Of a stretch of 64,000 nt of DNA, positions 1-12,694 are shown piece by piece; position 1 is the first letter of the stretch; each line of letters opens with the position of its first letter. This stretch comes from Marichromatium gracile (lineage in GTDB: Bacteria > Pseudomonadota > Gammaproteobacteria > Chromatiales > Chromatiaceae). The stretch lies in assembly GCF_004343155.1 (NCBI RefSeq), contig NZ_SMDC01000013.1, positions 1-64,000 of the forward strand. Reading direction: 5' to 3'. The position numbers were made by a program, and so were the translations under genes. The notes under the pieces are model-generated. The model saw nothing but the letters and a program-made list of their open reading frames with translations. It searched no databases and was not told the DNA's origin.

Positions 1-251
1 GAATCTTTGCGGCAAGGTCCAGGCCTTCAGTCGCAATCGAGCTGCCTCAATCTCGCGCGGTGGGAGCTAACCACCACGGGGTGGCAAGATACAAGACGCG
101 AAGCGCACGAAGGGATGAAAGGCTGCTGGAGGAGAGGCGATCTGGTGATGATCACAACGCTTGAATACAGGCCCCCAGGCCAAACGGTCGCTTTCTTTGC
201 GTCCTTCGCGTCTTTGCGGTTCAACAGCTTGCAACGGTTCTCCGGCAGCAC
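1..251. repeat. Intergenic repeat remnant downstream of mtaD
   Basis: No gene is supported here. Positions 193-225 carry, in reverse orientation, the module that reads GTTGAACCGCAAAGACGC on the minus strand. Positions 90-115 carry a forward, degraded relative of its inner part (AAGACGCGAAGCGCACGAAG). The two face each other as imperfect inverted repeats, resembling the better preserved elements at 4072-4250 and 56472-56642. The overlapping reading frames have no recognisable product. Confidence 0.5.
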
Positions 252-1568
252 TCAATCGCTCGCGGCCAGGCGCTCGCCCCAGGTGCGGGCGCGGGCGAAG
301 GTGTCGGCGGTGTCGATCAGGGTCGGGGCACCGTCGCGCAGTACCTGGCGGCCGTTGATCCAGACCTGGCGCACCTGATGGCTGCTGGCGGCGTAGACCA
401 GCTGCGAGGTGGGGTGATAGACCGGCTGGGTGTGGGCATCGCCGAGGTCGACGGCGACGATGTCGGCGGCCTTGCCGGTCTCGAGCGAGCCGATCTCGTC
501 ATCGAGCCCGAGGGCGCGCGCGCCGTTGATGGTGGCCATGCGCAGCGCGGCGCTCGCCGGGACGGCGGCGGCCGAGCCGGAGACGCCCTTGGCGAGCAGC
601 GCGGCGGTGCGCATCTCGCCGAGCATGCTGAGATCATTGTTGCTGGCCGCGCCGTCGGTGCCGAGGGCGACGTTGACCCCGGCCTCGAGCAGTCTGGCGA
701 GCGGACAGAAGCCGCTGGCGAGCTTGAGGTTGGACTCGGGGCAGTGGACGACATGGGCGCCGGTGGCGGCGAGACGCTCGATCTCGGCGTCCTCGAGCTG
801 GGTCATGTGCACCGCCAGCAGCGCCGGGTCGAGCAGCCCGAGCCCGTCGAGCCGCGCCAGCGGGCGCTGGCCGTGATCGCGCAGCGACTGCGCGACCTCG
901 TCGCGGGTCTCGTGGACATGGATGTGGATCGGGATCTCGAGCTGATCGGCGAGGGTGCGCACTCGGCCCAGCGGCGCGTCGGAGACGGTATAGGGCGAGT
1001 GCGGGGCGAAGGCGACCTGGATCAGCGGATGATCGCGATAGCGTTCGTGCAGCGCCAGCCCCTTGGCGATATAGCCGTCGGCGTCGGCGGCATAGCCGGT
1101 GGGAAAATCGATCACGATCATGCCGATGACCGCGCGCATCCCGGCCTCGGCGGTGACCTGGGCGCTGACCTCGGGGTGGAAGTACATGTCGTTGTAGCAG
1201 GTCACGCCGCCGCGCAGCATCTCGAGCACCGCCAGGCGGGTGCCGTCGCCGACGAAGGCGGGATCGACCCAGCGCTGCTCGGCCGGCCAGATGTGCTCGT
1301 GCAGCCAGGTCATCAGCGGCAGGTCGTCGGCGAGCCCGCGCATCAGACTCATCGCCGCGTGGGTGTGAGCGTTGATCAGCCCGGGGATGAGCACGTGCCC
1401 TGGGAGCTCGATCTCGCGTTGCGCCTCGATGCTGGCGCGCGCCTCGGTCGAGGGCAGCAGCGCCTGGATACGCCCCTCGGACACCGCGATCGCATGGTCG
1501 TCGAGCTGGCTGTCGGCGGCGTCGACCGGGAGAATCCACGGGGCATGAATGAGGAGCTCGGCTTGCAT
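252..1568 (-). CDS. mtaD: 5-methylthioadenosine / S-adenosylhomocysteine deaminase
   Basis: This 438-residue TRZ/ATZ-type amidohydrolase should deaminate S-adenosylhomocysteine or methylthioadenosine to the inosyl form, in the cytoplasm. Seen in the sequence: the metal-binding [17 protein letters not shown] segment near residue 65, HIHVHET in the middle, [12 protein letters not shown], and the late [14 protein letters not shown] metal-Asp motif. All signature residues are present and the length is normal. I chose the ATG at 1568 because it is preceded by AAAGGA at good spacing; a longer in-frame extension to 1667 would run into mtnA. It is divergent from mtnA, so both genes of the methylthioadenosine/SAH salvage theme share a short promoter region. 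The exact substrate preference cannot be read from sequence. Confidence 0.9.
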   Translation of the reverse strand: MQAELLIHAPWILPVDAADSQLDDHAIAVSEGRIQALLPSTEARASIEAQREIELPGHVLIPGLINAHTHAAMSLMRGLADDLPLMTWLHEHIWPAEQRWVDPAFVGDGTRLAVLEMLRGGVTCYNDMYFHPEVSAQVTAEAGMRAVIGMIVIDFPTGYAADADGYIAKGLALHERYRDHPLIQVAFAPHSPYTVSDAPLGRVRTLADQLEIPIHIHVHETRDEVAQSLRDHGQRPLARLDGLGLLDPALLAVHMTQLEDAEIERLAATGAHVVHCPESNLKLASGFCPLARLLEAGVNVALGTDGAASNNDLSMLGEMRTAALLAKGVSGSAAAVPASAALRMATINGARALGLDDEIGSLETGKAADIVAVDLGDAHTQPVYHPTSQLVYAASSHQVRQVWINGRQVLRDGAPTLIDTADTFARARTWGERLAASD

Positions 1569-1581
1569 CGATAGGGGTCCT

Positions 1582-1610
1582 TTGGTGACGGCGGCAAAAT
1601 CGGGGACAAT
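1582..1610 (+). promoter_or_regulatory. Candidate sigma70 promoter for mtnA
   Basis: TTGGTG, a 17-base spacer and GACAAT precede the mtnA ribosome site. The -35 is weak and the -10 matches four of six positions. Transcription would start about 20 bases before the AAGGAG-like site. The -35 lies 14 bases upstream of the divergent mtaD start codon. Confidence 0.35.
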
Positions 1611-1638
1611 GCGCGCAAAATGCCACAAGGAGCCTTTG

Positions 1639-2694
<1,056 letters not shown>

Positions 2695-2741
2695 GGTGGG
2701 CGTCGGGTTGGACCTTGGGCCGCGCGCCTGTTATCCATAGA

Positions 2742-2775
2742 TCAAGGGGTCGGGCCTGTGCGGTCCGGCCCTTGA
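2742..2775 (+). terminator. Hairpin downstream of mtnA
   Basis: TCAAGGG at 2742-2748 pairs with CCCTTGA at 2769-2775, with further imperfect GC pairing inside. There is no T-tract, so it is only a possible terminator between mtnA and the EAL gene. Confidence 0.3.
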
Positions 2776-2803
2776 CCCGCGGTCCTCACAGATGGAGATC
2801 CTC

Positions 2804-3853
2804 ATGGCCTGTCCGCGTTGTCAGACACTGCCCCTGACGTCCTCGGCGCGGGGCGAGCTGTTGTTGACCTTTGCGGTGCGCGAGCTGCGCGACAAGTGTC
2901 TCGGCTATCTCGAGCAGGCGTTGCTGGTCCACCGGGTCGAGGAGATGGTGGTGCGCCTGCCCGACACCTGCCTGCTCGACTTCCTCGAGCGACTGCGGGT
3001 CGATCAACCGTTCAACGCCCTCGAGCGCGAGGGCATCCTGGCACTGTTGCTCGCTCCGGGAGAGGGCCTGGATTTTCACGCCTTCACCCGCGCCCATTCG
3101 CTGGAGCGTTGGTTCGCCCTGCTGGCGGCGCGCCCGCTGCTCGAGATCCTCGAATACCAGCGCTTCGTCAGTTGGTTCCAGCCGATCGTCTCGATCGCCG
3201 ATGGTGCGGTGGTCGGGCACGAGGCGCTGCTGCGCGGACGGTTGCCGGAGGGCGGGCTGATGTTCCCGGGCGAGATCTTCTCGCTGGCTGCGGCCAACGA
3301 CCTGTTGTTCCAGGTCGATCGTCAGGCGCGTGCCGCGGCGCTGCACTGCGCCGCCGCCCAGGGGCTCGACGGGCTGCTGTTCATCAACTTCCTGCCGACG
3401 GCGATCTACGATCCGGTGCACTGTCTGCGCAGCACCGTCGGTTGGGCGCGCAAGCTTGGCATCGATCCCGGTCGGATCGTCTTCGAGGTGGTCGAGACCG
3501 AGCGCGTCGGTGATATCGAGCACCTCAAACGCATCCTCGACTACTATCGCGACGCCGGCTACCGGGTGGCGCTCGATGACGTCGGCAGCGGTTATGCCTC
3601 GCTCAACCTACTCGCCCAGCTGCGCCCCGACATCATCAAGGTCGACATGGAGATCATCCGCGACATCGACCGCGATCCCGCCCGCCAGTCGATCTATCGC
3701 GCCCTCGCCGGCATCGCCGCCGAGCTCGACATCGAACTCCTCGCCGAGGGCATCGAGACCGAGGCCGAACTCGACTACGTCCGCCGTCACGGCGCCGATC
3801 TGGTCCAGGGCTATCTGTTCGGACGCCCCGGTCCCGGGGTGGCCGGGGGCTGA
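2804..3853 (+). CDS. EAL-domain cyclic-di-GMP phosphodiesterase
   Basis: Residues about 120-345 form an EAL domain that would hydrolyse c-di-GMP to pGpG. The residues expected of an active enzyme are visible: E140 in GHEALLRG, N in FINFLP, E in FEVVETE, the DD of ALDDVGSGYASL, K in IIKVDME, E in LLAEGIET and Q in VQGYLFGRP. The first ~115 residues begin with CPRC and match no input domain I know. I prefer the ATG at 2804 because GGAG lies seven bases before it; an alternative ATG is at 2792. It stands alone between mtnA and the repeat spacer. Confidence 0.85.
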   Translation: MACPRCQTLPLTSSARGELLLTFAVRELRDKCLGYLEQALLVHRVEEMVVRLPDTCLLDFLERLRVDQPFNALEREGILALLLAPGEGLDFHAFTRAHSLERWFALLAARPLLEILEYQRFVSWFQPIVSIADGAVVGHEALLRGRLPEGGLMFPGEIFSLAAANDLLFQVDRQARAAALHCAAAQGLDGLLFINFLPTAIYDPVHCLRSTVGWARKLGIDPGRIVFEVVETERVGDIEHLKRILDYYRDAGYRVALDDVGSGYASLNLLAQLRPDIIKVDMEIIRDIDRDPARQSIYRALAGIAAELDIELLAEGIETEAELDYVRRHGADLVQGYLFGRPGPGVAGG

Positions 3854-3871
3854 GCGGAGGGTCGCTGCCAG

Positions 3872-4087
3872 TCGCCAGCTATCAGCCGCCAGTTATCAGC
3901 CGCCAGCTACCAGCTACCAGCCGCCAGCCGCCAGTCGCCAGTCGCCAGTCGCCAATCGCCAGGAGATTGAACCGCAAAGTCGCCAGCTATCAGCCGCCAG
4001 TTATCAGCCGCCAGCTACCAGCTACCAGCCGCCAGCCGCCAGTCGCCAGTCGCCAGTCGCCAATCGCCAGGAGATTGAACCGCAAAG
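3872..4087. repeat. Perfect 108-bp tandem duplication
   Basis: Positions 3872-3979 and 3980-4087 are identical. Each copy begins with TCGCCAGCTATCAGCCGCC, continues with degenerate heptads ending in GTCGCCA units, and ends with GGAGATTGAACCGCAAAG. Exact identity suggests a recent duplication by slippage or recombination. Confidence 0.95.
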
Positions 4088-4250
4088 CCGCAAAGTGCGC
4101 GAAGAAAGCGACCAGTCTTCAGCAAGCAGCCTCCAGTGTCGGTTTGCGGTCAACCGCGACGCGACGAGACAACCCAGCCCCTTCACTGGAAGCTGGCGGC
4201 TGGAAGCCTTTCTCCATCTTCGCGCTCTTGGCGGCTTGGCGGTTCGAACC
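4072..4250. repeat. Imperfect inverted-repeat (MITE-like) element
   Basis: The left end (4072-4104) reads ATTGAACCGCAAAGCCGC and then GCGCGAAG. The right end (about 4218-4250) carries the same string, read on the minus strand as TTCGAACCGCCAAGCCGCC and then GCGCGAAG. The interior holds CTCCAGT- and CTGGAAGC-type half-repeats. The architecture matches the better preserved element at 56472-56642. Confidence 0.55.
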
Positions 4251-4418
4251 AGCTTCCAGCGATCAGCTTCCAGCCTCCAGTCGGGGAGGCTGGTGTGCAT
4301 GATCGGCGATTGACGGGCAAGACGGTATCTTGGCGGTTCGATCCTCTCGGCGGTTCGCTCTTCCCTGGTCGCTGCTTCCCCGCCCAGCCGATCGTCTCCA
4401 GCGTGCCTTGGCGCGGCG

Positions 4419-4427
4419 TGGTAGAAT
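4419..4427 (+). promoter_or_regulatory. Extended -10 element for gyrA
   Basis: TGGTAGAAT is an extended -10 (TGn plus TAGAAT, five of six). It sits 78 bases before the gyrA start and is the first non-repeat sequence after the element. No good -35 is seen, as expected for extended -10 promoters. gltX has the same TGnTAGAAT. Confidence 0.45.
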
Positions 4428-4504
4428 CGACAGGTTCAGAACACGCATCAGGGGCCTCGCTCTGAGGTTCCCTCAAGCACGCTTACAGCCGGTTCACCAC
4501 ACCC

Positions 4505-7117
<2,613 letters not shown>

Positions 7118-7150
7118 CAATCCTGATTCTGTGCTAGGGGAAGAGTGAGA

Positions 7151-8236
7151 ATGGCTCGAGTGTACAATTTCAGCGCCGGGCCAGCGATGCTGCCCGAGGC
7201 GGTGCTGCAGCAGGCCCGCGAGGAGATGCTCGACTGGCATGGTACGGGGACCTGCGTGGCCGAGATGAGCCACCGCGGCAAGGCCTTCGTCTCCATCGCC
7301 GAGCGCGCCGAGGCCGACCTGCGCGCGTTGCTGGGCATCCCGGACAACTACCGGGTGCTGTTCCTCCAGGGCGGTGCCTCGAGCCAGTTCGCGATGGTGC
7401 CGATGAACCTGCTGCGCGGCAAGGGCGAGGCCGACTACGTCAATACCGGCACCTGGTCGAAGAAGGCGATCGCCGAGGCGCGGCGTTACTGCGCGGTCAA
7501 TGTCGCCGCCAGCACCGTCGAGGAGTCGCTCGGCCGCGCCCCGGCGCAGCACGAGCTGGCGCTCAGCGGCGAGCGCGCGGCCTATGTCCACTACACCCCC
7601 AACGAGACCATCGCCGGGGTCGAGTTCTCCTACGTCCCCGAGACCGGCGTGGTGCCGCTGGTCGCCGACATGTCCTCGACCCTGCTGTCGCGCCCGATCG
7701 ACGTCTCGCGCTTCGGGCTGATCTATGCCGGGGCGCAGAAGAACATCGGTCCGGCCGGACTGACCATCGTCATCGTCCGCGACGACCTGCTCGGCCAGCC
7801 GCAGGCGGCGACCCCGACCATGTTCGACTACAAGGTCCACGCCGACGCCGATTCCATGTACAACACCCCGCCGACCTATGCCTGGTACCTCGCCGGGCTG
7901 GTGTTCCAGTGGCTTCGGGAGAACGGTGGGCTGGGCGCGATGGCCGAGATCAACGCCCGCAAGGCGGCGCTGCTCTATGGCACCATCGACGCATCCGACT
8001 TCTACCATAATCCGGTGGACCCGGGGTCGCGTTCGTGGATGAACGTCCCCTTCACCCTGGCCGATCCGGCGCTCGACGGGCGCTTCCTCGAAGAGGCCGC
8101 GGCCGCGGGGCTGACCGCGCTCAAGGGCCATCGCTCGGCTGGCGGGATGCGCGCGAGCATCTATAACGCCATGCCCGAGTCCGGGGTCGAGGCGCTGGTC
8201 GCGTTTATGCGCGAGTTCGAGCGTCGTCACGGCTGA
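7151..8236 (+). CDS. serC: Phosphoserine aminotransferase
   Basis: SerC makes phosphoserine from phosphohydroxypyruvate and the matching intermediate of the pyridoxal phosphate pathway. The 361-residue class V aminotransferase starts with the typical [12 protein letters not shown]. It carries the PLP-binding lysine, K198, in [13 protein letters not shown], and ends near [16 protein letters not shown] use the ATG at 7151; a GTG six bases upstream is also in frame. It lies 33 bases after gyrA, so co-transcription is plausible. The next gene is serA, so two consecutive serine-pathway steps are adjacent. Confidence 0.97.
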   Translation: MARVYNFSAGPAMLPEAVLQQAREEMLDWHGTGTCVAEMSHRGKAFVSIAERAEADLRALLGIPDNYRVLFLQGGASSQFAMVPMNLLRGKGEADYVNTGTWSKKAIAEARRYCAVNVAASTVEESLGRAPAQHELALSGERAAYVHYTPNETIAGVEFSYVPETGVVPLVADMSSTLLSRPIDVSRFGLIYAGAQKNIGPAGLTIVIVRDDLLGQPQAATPTMFDYKVHADADSMYNTPPTYAWYLAGLVFQWLRENGGLGAMAEINARKAALLYGTIDASDFYHNPVDPGSRSWMNVPFTLADPALDGRFLEEAAAAGLTALKGHRSAGGMRASIYNAMPESGVEALVAFMREFERRHG

Positions 8237-8289
8237 GGCGCGTCCGGGCGTCGGCGCGCGTCCGTCATCATGCAGGAGGCCGAGCGGGC

Positions 8290-9474
8290 ATGTTCAGGAT
8301 CCAGACCTTGAATCAGATCGCGGTGGCCGGGCTCGAGCGGCTGCCGCGCGAGCACTACGAGGTGGCCTCGGAGATCGTCCACCCGGACGCCATCCTGCTG
8401 CGCTCGGCGCCGTTGCAGGCCGCGGCGGTGCCGTCCTCGGTACGCGCCGTCGGGCGCGCCGGCGCGGGCACCAACAACATCCCGGTGGCGGCGCTGACCG
8501 CGCGCGGGGTGGCGGTGTTCAACACCCCGGGAGCCAACGCCAACGCGGTCAAGGAGCTGGTGCTCGCGGCGCTGCTGATCGGCTCGCGCAACATCGCCCA
8601 GGCGCTGCGCTTCGTCGAGGGGCTGGATGGCGACGATGCCGCCATCCAGCAGGCGGTGGAGCAGGGCAAGCGCGCCTTCGTCGGCTTCGAGCTGCCGGGG
8701 CGTACCCTCGGGGTGATCGGGCTCGGCGCGATCGGGGTCAAGGTGGCCAATGCGGCGCGGGCGCTGGGGATGCGGGTGATCGGCTATGACCCCACCATCA
8801 CCGTGGCCCGCGCCTGGCAGCTCGAACACGACGTCGAGGCCGCGCACAGCGTCGACGAGGTGCTCGCGCGTGCCGATTGCGTCACCCTCCACGTGCCGCT
8901 GACCGAGGACACCCGTCATCTGATCGATGCCACGCGTATCCGCGGCATGCGTCACGGGGCGCTGTTGCTGAACTTCTCGCGGCGCGGCATCGTCGACGAC
9001 GCGGCGGTGCTCGCGGCGCTCGACGAGGGGCGGCTCCACGGCTACTGCTGCGATTTCCCCAACAACCAGCTCAAGGCCCACCCGCAGGTGGTGGTGCTGC
9101 CGCACCTGGGTGCCTCGACCCGGGAGGCGGAGGACAACTGTGCAGTGATGGTCGCCGAGCAGCTGCGCGACTATCTGGAGAACGGCAACGTGACCCATTC
9201 GGTCAACTTCCCCGAGATCGTGCTGCCGCGCAACGGCGGTGCACGGATCTCCATCGTCAACAACAATGTCCCCAACATGGTCGGTCAGATCTCGACCCAT
9301 CTCGGCACCGCCGGGCTCAATATCCTCGATATGCTCAACCGCTCGCGCGAGACCATCGCGGTGACCCTGATCGACGTCGACCGGCGTTGTCCGCCGGAGA
9401 CGCTCGCCGCCCTGGCGGCGATCGATGGGGTGTGCTCGGCGCGTGCGCTCGACCCGCTGCCGGAGGCGTGCTGA
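8290..9474 (+). CDS. serA: D-3-phosphoglycerate dehydrogenase
   Basis: This 394-residue enzyme performs the first step of serine synthesis, oxidising 3-phosphoglycerate with NAD. Visible features are the Rossmann motif VIGLGAIGVKVANAARALG (about 139-157), the catalytic-loop NFSRRGIVDD, and the catalytic His in VVVLPHLGASTREAED. A C-terminal ACT domain (about 315-390) contains VPNMVGQISTHLGTAGLNI and is probably the serine feedback site. The protein is of the short type, with one ACT domain. Placing serA between serC and pheA departs from the pseudomonad-like order. Confidence 0.95.
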   Translation: MFRIQTLNQIAVAGLERLPREHYEVASEIVHPDAILLRSAPLQAAAVPSSVRAVGRAGAGTNNIPVAALTARGVAVFNTPGANANAVKELVLAALLIGSRNIAQALRFVEGLDGDDAAIQQAVEQGKRAFVGFELPGRTLGVIGLGAIGVKVANAARALGMRVIGYDPTITVARAWQLEHDVEAAHSVDEVLARADCVTLHVPLTEDTRHLIDATRIRGMRHGALLLNFSRRGIVDDAAVLAALDEGRLHGYCCDFPNNQLKAHPQVVVLPHLGASTREAEDNCAVMVAEQLRDYLENGNVTHSVNFPEIVLPRNGGARISIVNNNVPNMVGQISTHLGTAGLNILDMLNRSRETIAVTLIDVDRRCPPETLAALAAIDGVCSARALDPLPEAC

Positions 9475-9476
9475 CC

Positions 9477-10577
9477 ATGGCCGACAACACACACGACCAG
9501 GACGGGCTCGATCAGGTCCGTGGACGGATCGATGCCATCGACCAGGAACTGCTCGATCTGATCAGCGAGCGGGCGCGCTGTGCCCAGCGTGTTGCCCACA
9601 TCAAGACCGAGACCGATGGCCGCGCGGTACAGTTCTATCGTCCCGAGCGCGAGGTCTCGATCCTGCGCCGGGTCAAGGACGCCAACCCGGGGCCCCTCGA
9701 CGGCGAGGAGGTGGCACGGCTGTTTCGCGAGATCATGTCCGCCTGTCTGGCGCTCGAGCGTCCGTTGCAGGCCGCCTTTCTCGGGCCCGAGGGTACCTTC
9801 ACCCAGGCCGCGGCGATCAAGCACTTCGGTCACTCGGTGGTGACCCGGGCGATGGCCACCATCGACGAGATCTTCCGCGAGGTCGAGGCCGGCTCCTGCG
9901 ACTTCGGCGTGGTGCCGGTGGAGAACTCCACCGAGGGTGTGGTCAGCCACACCCTCGACCTGTTCATGACCTCGCCGCTGGCGATCACCGGCGAGGTCAC
10001 GCTGCGCATCCATCATCATCTGATGAGCGCCGAGACCGAGCTCGGCGCGATCCGCACCGTCTATTCGCACCAGCAGTCGCTCGCCCAGTGTCGCGAGTGG
10101 CTCGATCGCTATCTGCCGCACGCCGAGCGGGTGGCCGTCGGCAGCAACGCCGACGCCGCGCGCACCGCCGCCAAGGAGTCGGGCGCGGCGGCGGTGGCCG
10201 GCCATCAGGCCGCCGAGATCTACGGCCTGGCGGTGCTCGCCGAGCGCATCGAGGACGAGCCGGGCAACACCACCCGTTTTCTCGTCATCGGCAAGCAGGA
10301 CGCACCGCCGAGCGGCGAGGACAAGACCAGCCTGCTGCTCTCGTGTCGCAACAAGGCCGGCGGGCTGCATGCGCTGCTGATGCCCTTGGCCGCCCACGGC
10401 ATCAGCATGACCCGGATCGAGTCGCGGCCCTCGCGACGCGGTATCTGGGACTATGTCTTTTTCGTCGACATCATCGGTCACCGCGAGGACCTGCCGGTCG
10501 CCGCGGCGCTCGAACACCTGGAGCGCGAGGCGCAGCTGTTCAAGGTGCTCGGCTCCTATCCGGTGGCGGTACTCTAG
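9477..10577 (+). CDS. pheA: Bifunctional chorismate mutase / prephenate dehydratase
   Basis: PheA converts chorismate to prephenate and then to phenylpyruvate for phenylalanine. The 366-residue protein has an N-terminal chorismate mutase domain (about 10-95, DQVRGRIDAIDQELLDLI). A prephenate dehydratase domain (about 100-280) starts with AAFLGPEGTFTQAA and contains the NTTRFLVIG motif. The C-terminal ACT domain has ESRPSRRGIWDYVFF, the phenylalanine-binding region. It begins two bases after the serA stop codon, so the two are almost certainly cotranscribed. Confidence 0.97.
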   Translation: MADNTHDQDGLDQVRGRIDAIDQELLDLISERARCAQRVAHIKTETDGRAVQFYRPEREVSILRRVKDANPGPLDGEEVARLFREIMSACLALERPLQAAFLGPEGTFTQAAAIKHFGHSVVTRAMATIDEIFREVEAGSCDFGVVPVENSTEGVVSHTLDLFMTSPLAITGEVTLRIHHHLMSAETELGAIRTVYSHQQSLAQCREWLDRYLPHAERVAVGSNADAARTAAKESGAAAVAGHQAAEIYGLAVLAERIEDEPGNTTRFLVIGKQDAPPSGEDKTSLLLSCRNKAGGLHALLMPLAAHGISMTRIESRPSRRGIWDYVFFVDIIGHREDLPVAAALEHLEREAQLFKVLGSYPVAVL

Positions 10578-10589
10578 CCGCGACCGACC

Positions 10590-10610
10590 CCGGCGCAGCC
10601 CCTGCGCCGG
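10590..10610 (+). terminator. GC hairpin between pheA and hisC
   Basis: CCGGCGCAG at 10590-10598 pairs perfectly with CTGCGCCGG at 10602-10610 around a CCC loop. A second stem, CCGGGCGA/TCGCCCGG, follows within 35 bases. Neither has a T-tract, so these may attenuate or partly terminate rather than fully end transcription. Confidence 0.4.
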
Positions 10611-10718
10611 TCGAGACTGCTACCGGGCGATCGCGCGTCGCCCGGCCTCCGATCATCAATCACGGATCTCGTCCCATCCCCCGGGACGATCAGGACGAGA
10701 ACATCGCGAGTCTGCATC

Positions 10719-11831
10719 ATGCCCAATCAAGACAACCCCTTCCTCGAGATCGCCGCACCCTGGGTCGCCGGTCTCTCGCCCTATGTCCCCGGCAAGCCGA
10801 TGGCCGAGCTCGAACGTGAGCTCGGCATCACCGACGCGGTCAAGCTCGCCTCCAACGAGAATCCGCTCGGCCCCGGCCCCAAGGCGCGCGCGGCGATCGC
10901 CGAGGCCTGCGGCGACCTCGGTCGCTACCCCGACGGCGGTGGCTTCGAGTTGCGCATGGCGATCGCCGCCCACCACGACGTCTCGCCGAGTGCGGTGACC
11001 CTCGGCAACGGCTCCAACGATGTGCTCGACCTGATCGCGCGCGCCTTCCTCCAGCCCGGCACCGAGTCGGTGTTCTCCGAACACGCCTTCGCCGTCTATG
11101 CCATCTCCACCCAGGCGGTGGGGGCGAGCGCGCGCATCGCCCCGGCGCGCGACTACGGCCACGATCTCGAAGCGATGGCCGCGCTGGTCAACGAGCGCAC
11201 CCGGGTGGTGTGGATCGCCAACCCCAACAACCCCAGCGGTACCTGGCTCGACGCCGCCGTGCTCAAGAGCTTCATCGAGGCGCTGCCGCGCACCTGTCTG
11301 GTGGTGATCGACGAGGCCTATACCGACTATGTCAGCGAGCCCGACTTCCCCGACGCCACCCTGTGGCTGGAGAAGCACCCCAACCTGATCGTTACCCGCA
11401 CCTTCGCCAAGGTCCACGGGCTGGCGGCGCTGCGCGTCGGCTACGGGCTGAGCCACCCCAAGGTCGCCGACCTGCTCAACCGGGTGCGCCAGCCGTTCAA
11501 TGTCAACGCCCTGGCCCAGGCCGCGGCGGTCGCCGCCCTCGACGATCGCGAGCACGTGCGCGCCTCGGTCGAGCTCAACCGTGCCGGGATGCGCCAGTAC
11601 ACCGAGGCCTTCGCGCGTCTGGGGCTCGATTTCATCCCATCGGTGGGCAACTTCATCACCGTCGACGTCGGTCGGCCGGCCGGGCCGGTCAACGACGCCC
11701 TGCTGCGCCTGGGGGTGATCGTGCGTCCGGTGGCCAACTACGGGCTGCCCAATCACCTGCGCATCAGCATCGGGCTGGAGGCGGAGAACGCCCGCTGCAT
11801 CGCCGCACTCGAGCAGGTGCTGGGCCGATGA
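10719..11831 (+). CDS. hisC: Histidinol-phosphate aminotransferase
   Basis: This 370-residue class I/II aminotransferase transaminates histidinol phosphate. In this gene neighbourhood it may also act on phenylpyruvate and hydroxyphenylpyruvate. Seen: KLASNENPLGPGPKA near the start, NPNNPSGTWL, VVIDEAYTDYV, and the PLP lysine in TRTFAKVHGLAALRVGYGL. It is about 140 bases after pheA and overlaps tyrA by four bases (ATGA). The aromatic-pathway neighbours suggest a dual role, which is inference. Confidence 0.93.
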   Translation: MPNQDNPFLEIAAPWVAGLSPYVPGKPMAELERELGITDAVKLASNENPLGPGPKARAAIAEACGDLGRYPDGGGFELRMAIAAHHDVSPSAVTLGNGSNDVLDLIARAFLQPGTESVFSEHAFAVYAISTQAVGASARIAPARDYGHDLEAMAALVNERTRVVWIANPNNPSGTWLDAAVLKSFIEALPRTCLVVIDEAYTDYVSEPDFPDATLWLEKHPNLIVTRTFAKVHGLAALRVGYGLSHPKVADLLNRVRQPFNVNALAQAAAVAALDDREHVRASVELNRAGMRQYTEAFARLGLDFIPSVGNFITVDVGRPAGPVNDALLRLGVIVRPVANYGLPNHLRISIGLEAENARCIAALEQVLGR

Positions 11832-12694
11832 TCGCGCGGCTCGCGGTCATCGGCGTCGGGCTGATCGGCGGCTCGCTGGCGCGCGCGCTGCGCGAGGCCG
11901 GGGCGGTCGGCGAGGTGGTCGGCTGCGGCCGCTCGCTGCCCAACCTCGAGCGCGCCCGCGAGCTGGGGGTGATCGATCGCTTCAGCCAGGACCCGGCCGA
12001 GGCCGTCGCCGGCGCCGACATGGTCTTCCTCGCCGTGCCCATGCGGGCGATGCGGGGGGTGCTCGAGACCATCGCCCCGGCGCTCGCGCCGGGTGCGGTG
12101 GTCACCGACGGCGGCAGCGTCAAGGGCAGCGTGGTGGCCGATGCCGGCGCGGTGTTCGGCGCGCCGCCGCCGTTCCTGGTGCCGGGACACCCGATCGCCG
12201 GCACCGAGCGCAGCGGGGTCGAGGCCGCCTTCGCCGAGCTCTATCGCGATCGTCGGGTGATCCTCACCCCGGTGGAGCAGACCGCGCCGGAGGCGGTCGA
12301 TCGGGTCGAGGCGATGTGGCGGGCCTGCGGGGCCGAGGTGACGCGGATGGACGTCTCCCACCACGACGAGGTGCTGGCCGCGACCAGCCACCTGCCGCAC
12401 ATGCTCGCCTTCGGTCTGGTCGACACCCTGGCGCGGATGCGCGAGAACGACGAGATCTTCCGCTACGCCGCCGGCGGCTTTCGCGACTTCACCCGTATCG
12501 CCTCGAGCAGTCCGGAGATGTGGCGCGACATCTGTCTGGCTAACCGCGAGGCGTTGAGCGCGATGCTCGGACGCTTCAGCGTCGAGCTGGCCGATCTCGC
12601 GCGGTTGATCCGCGAGGAGGACGGCGACGAGCTGCTGGCGTTGTTCGCGCGCGCGCGTGAGGCGCGCGACCGCTACATCGACGGCGTGCGCTGA
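11828..12694 (+). CDS. tyrA: Prephenate dehydrogenase (TyrA family)
   Basis: TyrA oxidatively decarboxylates prephenate (or arogenate) on the way to tyrosine. The 288-residue protein starts with the nucleotide-binding LAVIGVGLIGGSLARAL. It has VPGHPIAGTERSGVEAA and, near the middle, SHHDEVLAATSHLPHMLAF with the catalytic His. The ATG overlaps the hisC stop, implying translational coupling. Relatives in pseudomonads are fused to or followed by aroA; here no aroA follows, and the gene runs 22 bases into a convergent gene. Confidence 0.94.
   Translation: MIARLAVIGVGLIGGSLARALREAGAVGEVVGCGRSLPNLERARELGVIDRFSQDPAEAVAGADMVFLAVPMRAMRGVLETIAPALAPGAVVTDGGSVKGSVVADAGAVFGAPPPFLVPGHPIAGTERSGVEAAFAELYRDRRVILTPVEQTAPEAVDRVEAMWRACGAEVTRMDVSHHDEVLAATSHLPHMLAFGLVDTLARMRENDEIFRYAAGGFRDFTRIASSSPEMWRDICLANREALSAMLGRFSVELADLARLIREEDGDELLALFARAREARDRYIDGVR

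Larger units (their letters stand above)
3854..4504. other. 651-bp repeat-rich spacer before gyrA
   Basis: No gene is credible here. The spacer holds heptad-like CAGCCGC/CAGTCGC repeats, a perfect 108-bp tandem duplication, an imperfect inverted-repeat element and the likely gyrA promoter. Long open frames run through it only because the repeats lack stop codons; their products are low-complexity Q/P/A/S strings that change reading frame from copy to copy. Confidence 0.8.

Noticed and set aside
4235-4250. GGTTCGAACC-type string suggesting a tRNA T-arm
   Set aside because: No acceptor, D or anticodon stems can be built around it; it belongs to the inverted-repeat element.
3330-4313. Open frames translating the repeat spacer into Q/P/A/S-rich proteins
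   Set aside because: The heptads keep all frames open. The product changes frame between copies and there is no ribosome site or conserved domain.
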